Positions 56,986 through 62,262 of a stretch of DNA of 62,262 nt are shown here, in pieces. The DNA is from K189A clade bacterium (GTDB taxonomy: Bacteria; Pseudomonadota; Gammaproteobacteria; Pseudomonadales; Azotimanducaceae), in contig CACOYI010000006.1 in NCBI GenBank assembly GCA_902631405.1, positions 1 through 62,262 on the forward strand, given 5' to 3'. Every line of letters starts with the position of its first letter. The stretch's first letter is position 1. The notes below the pieces were generated by a model. It was given only the letters and a program-made list of their open reading frames with translations. It made no database searches and had not been told where the DNA came from. Made by a program: the position numbers and the translations under genes.

Positions 56986-58221
56986 ATGACTTTGGATCTT
57001 AACGTAATACTTGGCGTTGTAATGTTTACCACCCTGGTGCTTTTACTGGTTATGGTCATTTTATTCGCACGGTCTCGGTTGGTCAGTACTGGCGATGTAA
57101 CGATATTGATTAATGAGGACGAGTCAAAAGCCATTCAGGTGCCAGCAGGGGGGAAACTGCTCCAAACACTAGCGTCAAAGGGTGTGTTCCTGGCAAGTGC
57201 TTGTGGTGGAGGTGGAACTTGTGCTCAATGCAGATGCCAAGTTCGAGAGGGAGGAGGCAGTATACTTGCCACCGAAGAGGGGCATTTCAGTCGGGGAGAG
57301 ATAGGAGACGATTGGAGGCTGTCCTGTCAGGTAGCAGTAAAACAAGATTTAAAAATACAGGTACCAGAGGATGCGTTAGGGGTCCAGCGCTGGGAATGCG
57401 AGGTGACCTCAAACGATAACGTCGCCTCAATGATCAAAGAGCTTAACCTTAAGCTACCTGAAGGAGCTGATGTTGATTTTAAAGCTGGTGGATATGTACA
57501 GCTCGAAATCCCGCCCTATGACATGAGCTGGTCGACGATCGATGTTCAAGATGAATATCGAGAGGACTGGGATAAGTTTAATTTTTGGGATTTGAAATCC
57601 AAGGTTGATGAGACGACAATCCGGGCTTATTCCATGGCGAACTATCCAGAAGAGAAGGGGATCTTAAAATTCAACATTCGGGTATCGCCTCCACCTCCAA
57701 GAATGGATCATTTGCCACCAGGCGCGATGACCTCCTACGTGGCCAATTTGAAGCCTGGGGACAAGATGACGGTTTTCGGCCCTTATGGAGATTTTTTCGT
57801 AAAAGACACGCCCGCAGAGAAGATTTGGATCGGAGGCGGTGCTGGGATGGCGCCATTGCGTTCGCACATATTCGATGAGCTTCTACGGAAGGGCTCGACT
57901 GGCAAAATGAGTTATTGGTACGGAGCAAGATCATTAAGGGAAATGTTCTATACCGAAGAGCTCGATGAATTAGCAGAAAAATTCCCCAATTTTAGCTGGC
58001 ATGTGGCGTTATCAGAGCCGCTGGAAGAAGACAATTGGGAGGGGCTGACTGGTTTCATTCACAATGTCGTTTACGAAAACTATTTGAAAGATCATCCTAG
58101 CCCTGAGGACTGTGAATACTATATGTGTGGTCCGCCAATAATGGCTTCTTCAGTGCAAACAATGCTTGAAGATTTAGGTGTAGAACCCGAAAACATCGCG
58201 TTCGACGACTTCGGCGGCTAG
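56986..58221 (+). CDS. nqrF: Na+-translocating NADH:quinone reductase subunit F
   Basis: NADH-oxidising subunit of 411 residues. It has an N-terminal membrane helix (about residues 7-28) and a [2Fe-2S] domain with Cys73, Cys79, Cys82 and Cys114. An FAD domain ([12 protein letters not shown]) and an NAD domain ([27 protein letters not shown]) follow. The chain ends with the usual aromatic/Gly-rich tail (FDDFGG). nqrM and apbE, which often follow nqrF, are not next to it. Confidence 0.98.
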   Translation: MTLDLNVILGVVMFTTLVLLLVMVILFARSRLVSTGDVTILINEDESKAIQVPAGGKLLQTLASKGVFLASACGGGGTCAQCRCQVREGGGSILATEEGHFSRGEIGDDWRLSCQVAVKQDLKIQVPEDALGVQRWECEVTSNDNVASMIKELNLKLPEGADVDFKAGGYVQLEIPPYDMSWSTIDVQDEYREDWDKFNFWDLKSKVDETTIRAYSMANYPEEKGILKFNIRVSPPPPRMDHLPPGAMTSYVANLKPGDKMTVFGPYGDFFVKDTPAEKIWIGGGAGMAPLRSHIFDELLRKGSTGKMSYWYGARSLREMFYTEELDELAEKFPNFSWHVALSEPLEEDNWEGLTGFIHNVVYENYLKDHPSPEDCEYYMCGPPIMASSVQTMLEDLGVEPENIAFDDFGG

Positions 58222-58274
58222 ATCTGCCTAGACAGTCGGCGGTATAGAAGAGCTGGGCCACTCCAGATTCCTAA

Positions 58275-59162
58275 GTGACAAGTAATATCCTTCTGCTGGT
58301 AACAGCAGCGATCTGGGGTTTTGGGTTTGTTGCCCAGGTCCTGGGGATGAGCTACATGGAACCATTTGCTTTTATTGGCGTTAGGTTTCTCCTTGGAGCA
58401 CTGAGTTTGATTCCGGTCGTTTGGTTCTTCTGGCATAAGGACCTTATTCCAGATTTCTCAAAAAAACAGTTGATGTGGGCATCTCTACTCGTGGGTTCCG
58501 TTTTGTTCTTGGCCGGTGGATTTCAGCAAGTAGGGATTGTCTACTCCAATGCAAGCAATGCCGCATTTATCACCGGGTTATATATGGTCCTCGTGCCTGT
58601 TTTCGGGGTATTTTTGGGGCGTAAAACATCCGCGAATGCCTGGTTCGGAAGTGCCCTAGCATGTCTCGGCCTTTACTTTTTGAGTGTTAGTGAAACGCTA
58701 ACCATTGGATTTGGAGATTCGCTTTTACTCGTCGGCGCTGTTTGCTGGGCAGCACATATTTTGGTGATAGATCATTTTACAAAAAAAGTGCCAGCACTTT
58801 TGATAGCGCTGGGCCAGTTTATCGTATGTGGCGTATTGGGATTAATCGTCTCATCGGTTTTTGAGAGCACGAGTTGGGAGGACACGATTAAGGCGAAATA
58901 TATACTCATTTATGCCGGTCTTATCACGGTGGGAGTCGCCTATACCCTGCAAGTGGTTGCTCAGGAAAAAGCCCACCCCACCCATGCCGCGATAATACTA
59001 AGCTTAGAGGCGGTCTTCGGCGCTATAGGCGGTTATGCGTTTTTGAATGAAATCCTGACATCAAGAGAATTTTTTGGGTGCTGTCTGATGCTGCTTGGTA
59101 TGCTCTGTTCACAGGTATCATTTAAGGATTTGAGGCAGTCTTTTTCCCCCAAAGACGCCTAA
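58275..59162 (+). CDS. EamA/DMT-superfamily transporter
   Basis: Drug/metabolite transporter-type permease of 295 residues with ten predicted spans in two EamA repeats (ILLLVTAAIWGFGFVAQVLG and LLLVGAVCWAAHILVIDHF lead the halves). GTG 58275 is chosen as the first start; no Shine-Dalgarno is obvious. Substrate cannot be inferred. It is convergent with the selenoprotein gene 14 nt away. Confidence 0.9.
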   Translation: MTSNILLLVTAAIWGFGFVAQVLGMSYMEPFAFIGVRFLLGALSLIPVVWFFWHKDLIPDFSKKQLMWASLLVGSVLFLAGGFQQVGIVYSNASNAAFITGLYMVLVPVFGVFLGRKTSANAWFGSALACLGLYFLSVSETLTIGFGDSLLLVGAVCWAAHILVIDHFTKKVPALLIALGQFIVCGVLGLIVSSVFESTSWEDTIKAKYILIYAGLITVGVAYTLQVVAQEKAHPTHAAIILSLEAVFGAIGGYAFLNEILTSREFFGCCLMLLGMLCSQVSFKDLRQSFSPKDA

Positions 59163-59176
59163 GCGATGGTAAAAAA

Positions 59177-60103
59177 TTAGCTCTCGTTAAAGAAAACGCA
59201 GGTTTGACAGTCTTTCTCGGCGTTGAAAAAGTCGTCTTGATCTTGGTAAACGGGCGTTTCGCTCCTTGGAAGACGATCATCACCAGACAATTGTTTTCCC
59301 TCACTTGGTCCGGATTCCATCACTGAATCTTTCCATCGGGAGCCACTCTCCCAGAGTAAGCCTAAGTCTAGTATCGTTCCTGGGAGATCTATTTTTTCGA
59401 TGGCCTCCAAGGCTTTGTCGATGACTGACAATTGTTCCTGTTTGTCGCCTGCTCTGCCCGCTGTCTGACCGAGCGGGTAGTCAATAAAAACTGCTCTCGG
59501 CGCTTTAACGCTTTCTGTGATGGACCATGCGCTCGTTAAGGATACGGTCGCGATTCCATGCGCCTCAAGGTCCCTTGCGATCAGTCCAACGGACTGATGG
59601 CAAACTGGTCAAACAGGTACGAGGATAGCTAGATCGACCTCTTGTTTGACAAAATAGTTTCGGATACTCGGTGCAAGAATTTCTCGAACTTTACGGTGGG
59701 AGTAAATTCCTCCCATGAAGGTAACGGCATGCTCCGCCAGAGATTTTATCTTACCCCTGGCTACATATTCTCGAAGCGATGGTAACGGGAAGACACAACT
59801 TGGGTCTACTCTTGAAGACGTTAAATCATATGCGAAATGAGTGGTTCTGATATCGGCGATCTCAGTATTTGTTTCGATTAAGCGATAGCTGATATCGTCC
59901 TTAAAATGAAAGGCTACTTGCCCTTTCCGATAGATGCCACCGGAGCAAATCAGTCCTACCTTAGATTCTTTAATTGGTTTTTTTAGAAAGGTGAGTTCTG
60001 GGCAAGCAGAGTTTTTGACCCATTCGTACTGAGGATAACCCAGTCCCGCATACAACTTCGATGTTCTATCAATATAATCTATAGGAGGCGAGTCCTGAGG
60101 CAT
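59177..60103 (-). CDS. Selenoprotein, glycine/proline reductase selenoprotein B-like (PF07355-type), UGA at codon 165
   Basis: Read through the TGA at 59611-59609 the frame is continuous for 308 residues; read as a stop it falls into a 164-residue piece and a downstream piece in the same frame. The residues around the UGA are LAILVPV-U-PVCHQSVGLI, a redox U-x-x-C (Sec165, Cys168) followed by His. A strong hairpin 18 nt after the UGA fits a bacterial SECIS. The overall pattern (conserved R-L-I-E-T, GGIYS near residue 130, the U-x-x-C, then an alpha/beta segment with FIDYPLG) recalls GrdB/PrdB-type proteins, but it lacks the partners of those anaerobic reductases. The C-terminus has another CxxC (CQTC). 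Substrate unknown; divergent from a MaoC-like gene. Confidence 0.88.
59576..59611 (-). promoter_or_regulatory. UGA-Sec codon with bacterial SECIS-like hairpin
   Basis: Minus strand: UGA (59611-59609), 18 nt, then apical loop GUU (59590-59588). The stem is ATCAGTCC (59598-59591) with GGACTGAT (59587-59580), 8 perfect pairs. After one C-C mismatch it continues with TGC/GCA (59602-59600, 59578-59576). Published bSECIS rules ask for 16-37 nt between UGA and loop and a G in the first two loop bases; both hold. Confidence 0.85.
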
Positions 60104-60166
60104 AAATTACCTGTGTATGATTCGGGCAGAGGATGCCACTATGAATGTGTTGCTGAGGAGAATCAA

Positions 60167-60685
60167 ATGGTAGCAAACGCGAAAGAAGTTGGGGATCGGA
60201 GATATAGAGAGTCCTATGGGCGGTACTTAGAAGATTTTAAGGAGGGAGATATCTACGAACATCGACCAGGGAGAACGATCACAGAGACAGATAACACTTG
60301 GTTTACATTATTAACGATGAACCAACACCCACTGCATTTTGACAGAGAATATGGCGAAAAGACGGAGTTTGGGCGAGTGCTCGTGAATTCATGCCTCACC
60401 ATATCAATGGTTACTGGTATGAGTGTCTCTGACGTTTCCCAGAAGACGATCGCCAATTTGGGTTGGGATAAGGTGCGATTAACTGGTCCAGTTTTTGTGG
60501 GAGATACGATCTATGCAGAGTCGACGGTATTATCAATAAGGGAGTCTAAGTCTCGCCCTACGCAGGGCATAGTGACTGTAGAAACTCGTGGCCTCAAGCA
60601 GGGCGGAGATCAAGTGATTGTTTTTGAGAGATCCATGCTCATTCCGAAAATGGGTCATGCTATAGATGATGAATTGGACTATTAG
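60167..60685 (+). CDS. MaoC-family hot-dog dehydratase-like protein
   Basis: It has 172 residues from ATG 60167, chosen because GAGGAG (60155-60160) lies 6 nt upstream; the frame is open 18 codons further. It has the MaoC hydratase pattern: GRTITETDNTWFTLLTMNQHPLHFDREY (active-site region), then GRVLVNSCLTISMVTGMSV and GPVFVGDTIYAESTV. Homologues hydrate enoyl-CoA or mesaconyl-CoA thioesters. It is divergent from the selenoprotein gene with 63 bp between the start codons. Confidence 0.88.
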   Translation: MVANAKEVGDRRYRESYGRYLEDFKEGDIYEHRPGRTITETDNTWFTLLTMNQHPLHFDREYGEKTEFGRVLVNSCLTISMVTGMSVSDVSQKTIANLGWDKVRLTGPVFVGDTIYAESTVLSIRESKSRPTQGIVTVETRGLKQGGDQVIVFERSMLIPKMGHAIDDELDY

Positions 60686-60690
60686 TCCGA

Positions 60691-60882
60691 CTATGCCGCG
60701 TAACTGATATCTTTGGCGCCTGACAAAAACTTTTTGATAAATTGCTCTGTCACGACATCACAGGTCCCACAGCAAAGCCCGATAGGAAGTGTCTTTTGAA
60801 GATCAGCTACTGACGCTGCTCCAAGCTTCACTTGTTCCTTGATTTGGCTGTCCGTGACACCGCCGCATAAACAGACGTACAT
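60691..60882 (-). CDS. bfd: Bacterioferritin-associated ferredoxin Bfd
   Basis: [2Fe-2S] protein that reduces bacterioferritin to release iron. From ATG 60882 it is 63 residues, with a strong AAAGGAGG upstream; an open frame continues 16 codons earlier. Cluster ligands are Cys4, Cys6, Cys38 and Cys41 (MYVCLCGG ... LCCGTC). It is divergent from bfr with a 183-bp regulatory region between them. Confidence 0.95.
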   Translation of the reverse strand: MYVCLCGGVTDSQIKEQVKLGAASVADLQKTLPIGLCCGTCDVVTEQFIKKFLSGAKDISYAA

Positions 60883-60908
60883 ATACAACCTCCTTTCATC
60901 ATCGTAAC

Positions 60909-60929
60909 TGCAAATCATTCTCGATTGCA
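60909..60929. promoter_or_regulatory. Inverted repeat between bfd and bfr, candidate iron-regulator operator
   Basis: TGCAA and TTGCA are separated by 11 nt (60909-60929), with ATC/GAT continuing the symmetry with one extra base. It lies 27 nt from the bfd start. The identity of the regulator is not clear; the sequence is a poor Fur match. Confidence 0.4.
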
Positions 60930-60967
60930 ATTACTTTACAGTTTCCCGTTGGGAATCAATCACCAAT

Positions 60968-60986
60968 GCGAATAATTATCGTTATA
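60968..60986 (+). promoter_or_regulatory. Fur-box-like sequence upstream of bfr
   Basis: GCGAATAATTATCGTTATA matches 13 of 19 positions of GATAATGATAATCATTATC. It would cover the -35 region of a possible bfr promoter with -10 TACGAT at 60998-61003. Confidence 0.4.
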
Positions 60987-61065
60987 TATCAATAGCTTAC
61001 GATAAATTTTTCCTTGATCTCTGTTGTCTTTTAGTTCACGATGCAGGCGAATTAGGAGATAAACA

Positions 61066-61539
61066 ATGAACACGTTGGCCCCTGAAATAATCGTCTCTCT
61101 CAATAAAGTTTTAAAAAACGAGCTCACCGCAATTAATCAGTATTTCTTGCACTCAAAGATGTTGACCGATTGGGGATTAGAGAAGCTAGGTAAGTATGAA
61201 ATGGACGAATCGATTGATGAAATGAAGCATGCGGATGAGTTGATCGCGAGAATCTTATTCTTGAAAGGGCTGCCGAACCTGCAGGATCTAGGGCACCTTA
61301 AGATTGGTGAGAATATAGTCGAGCTTTTAGAGGGCGACCTGAGTCTAGAAATGGATGCTCTCATCGATTTGAGAGAGGGCATCACGCTATGCGATGAGTA
61401 CAAAGACTTTGTGACCAAAAACTTACTAGAAGGAATTCTTCGATCAGAGGAAGAGCACGTGGATTGGTTGGAAACCCAGCTCGGTTTGATTGATAAAGCT
61501 GGAGAACAAAATTACGTTCAATCACAAATGGCGGCCTAA
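61066..61539 (+). CDS. bfr: Bacterioferritin
   Basis: 24-mer haem-containing iron store of 157 residues. Di-iron ligands Glu19, Glu52, His55, Glu95, Glu128 and His131 are in place, and the haem-axial Met is Met53 (DEMKHADELI). The start has AGGAG upstream. It forms a functional pair with the divergent bfd. Confidence 0.96.
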   Translation: MNTLAPEIIVSLNKVLKNELTAINQYFLHSKMLTDWGLEKLGKYEMDESIDEMKHADELIARILFLKGLPNLQDLGHLKIGENIVELLEGDLSLEMDALIDLREGITLCDEYKDFVTKNLLEGILRSEEEHVDWLETQLGLIDKAGEQNYVQSQMAA

Positions 61540-61543
61540 GAAC

Positions 61544-62155
61544 TCATAGCAACTGTTTTAGGTCGGCTTCGTCGTTTATATTAAAAAACATATCGGTTTG
61601 CGGATATAGAACATCGATCGCGCCAACTGTCTCTAGCCAATGTCTAGCAGAGCGATTGCCTTTCAAGATGAATGCCTCCAGAGAGGGCGCGACATCGAGG
61701 TTTAGCAAGCAGTGTAGATTCTGTCGCCGGTGATTATCATGCGCTACCAAAACTCTTTCGCCATCCTCTGCGGCTTTTTTAAGGAGGCGATGGTGCCAAT
61801 TTTTCTCCAGACAAGGCGTATCTCCTGGCACTACCAGAAGGTGATGAGTAGCGCAGATTTTCAGTCCCTCCAAGATGCCAACGAGAGGCCCCCCGGTGCC
61901 GCTCACGGATAAAGGATCGGAAACGACTCGTCCGCGTGATTTGTAGGCCTCGGTTGCGCTATTGGCACTGATGATGATATCAATCGCACCCTCGCATGCG
62001 TTGATAATGTGATCAATAATTGGCCTGTTATGGCTATTTACCCTGACCGGGAGCAAGGGTTTGTTGCGCCTGCTAAGCCTTTCGGCTTTTCCCCCGCACA
62101 GAACCAAAAGGGAGAAATCAGGCAAATCTCCCAGAAGTTCTTTTTCTTGCTGCAT
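61544..62155 (-). CDS. mobA: Molybdenum cofactor guanylyltransferase MobA
   Basis: Adds GMP to molybdopterin to form the Mo-bis-MGD cofactor. It has 203 residues. The nucleotidyltransferase motif is LVLCGGKAERLSRRNKPLLPV (LAGGxSxRMGxDK in E. coli; the pattern is relaxed here), then DPLSVSGTGGPLVGILEGL and VVPGDTPCLE with the metal Asp. Its stop lies 4 nt from the convergent bfr stop. A MocA- or NTP-transferase-type paralogue is possible. Confidence 0.85.
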   Translation of the reverse strand: MQQEKELLGDLPDFSLLVLCGGKAERLSRRNKPLLPVRVNSHNRPIIDHIINACEGAIDIIISANSATEAYKSRGRVVSDPLSVSGTGGPLVGILEGLKICATHHLLVVPGDTPCLEKNWHHRLLKKAAEDGERVLVAHDNHRRQNLHCLLNLDVAPSLEAFILKGNRSARHWLETVGAIDVLYPQTDMFFNINDEADLKQLL

Positions 62156-62250
62156 TCCGCTCCAGTTCTTCGAGAATGAAATAAATTAGAGGTCTAACCT
62201 CATCAAATGATAGAGTGGCACCGATTTATAAATCAATGGGAGGGCATATT

Positions 62251-62262
62251 GTGAGCTTTTTA
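62251..62262 (+). CDS. Possible start of a further gene (partial)
   Basis: GTG AGC TTT TTA at the window edge is preceded by GGGAGGG (62238-62244) with a 6-nt spacer. Only four codons are visible, so nothing can be said about the product. Confidence 0.35.

Noticed and set aside
52300..58221. Rnf complex instead of Na+-NQR
   Set aside because: The six-subunit order A-F, the NqrA C-terminus, the NqrB/NqrC flavin sites and the FAD/NADH domains of NqrF fit NQR; no RnfB-type polyferredoxin is present.
59177..59431. Separate 84-residue minus-strand ORF
   Set aside because: It is the 3' end of the selenoprotein gene in the same frame, reached by UGA read-through; its apparent start codon is an internal TTG.

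Overview
The window looks like a chromosomal segment of a free-living, probably marine gammaproteobacterium. It carries a full Na+-translocating NADH:quinone reductase operon, lipid A and BAM envelope genes, and gene order of the Pseudomonas/Halieaceae/Alteromonadales kind (rpsB-tsf-pyrH-frr-uppS-cdsA-rseP-bamA-skp-lpxD-fabZ-lpxA-lpxB-rnhB-dnaE ... recA-recX-alaS-lysC). GC content appears intermediate by eye. I cannot name the genus. The DNA is compact, with many 1-8 bp gene overlaps. No gene-free stretch reaches 300 bp, and I see no insertion sequence, prophage, CRISPR array or rRNA.

Layout. 1-866: map and the start of an upstream-facing gene on the minus strand. 1039-13540: a long plus-strand run for translation, UMP synthesis, undecaprenyl-PP and phospholipid synthesis, the RseP protease, outer-membrane assembly (BamA, Skp) and lipid A synthesis (LpxD, FabZ, LpxA, LpxB). 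13665-25797: rnhB, dnaE, tilS, pyrG, kdsA, eno, ftsB, pcm, a DUF368 (PopT-type) membrane protein and nlpD. 25808-28755: fdxA and mutS on minus. 28947-34496: recA behind a LexA box, recX (frameshifted), alaS, lysC. 34496-36924: a putative 2OG-Fe(II) oxygenase and a GMC oxidoreductase. 36944-37833: tRNA-Ser(GCU) and gdpD on minus. 37885-44787: dnaX, ybaB, recR, rnd, ycgL, ycgN, a small membrane protein and a MoxR/VWA pair. 44910-48638: hrpA. 48654-50974: dusA and two TerB-like genes on minus. 51200-58221: lpxC and nqrABCDEF. 58275-62262: an EamA transporter, a selenoprotein, a MaoC-like protein, bfd/bfr, mobA and the possible start of one more gene.

What stands out. (1) A PF07355-like redox protein (59177-60103, minus) has an in-frame UGA in a U-x-x-C motif. 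An 8-bp hairpin with a G-first loop follows 18 nt later, as expected of a bacterial SECIS, so this is a selenoprotein that ordinary annotation would split into two ORFs. (2) recX is interrupted at an A9 tract that forms a textbook A-AAA-AAG slippery heptamer; a -1 shift restores full-length RecX. (3) dnaX has an A10 tract at the end of its ATPase/collar region, where a -1 shift reaches a stop after one codon and would give a gamma-like 360-residue product. (4) The segment follows the conserved order closely, yet dxr, ispD and ispF (three genes of the MEP isoprenoid pathway, from two separate loci) are absent, as are accA, truD, surE, rpoS and csrA from their usual slots. (5) About a dozen genes, including tsf, pyrH, frr, eno, lpxA and fdxA, appear to start with TTG.
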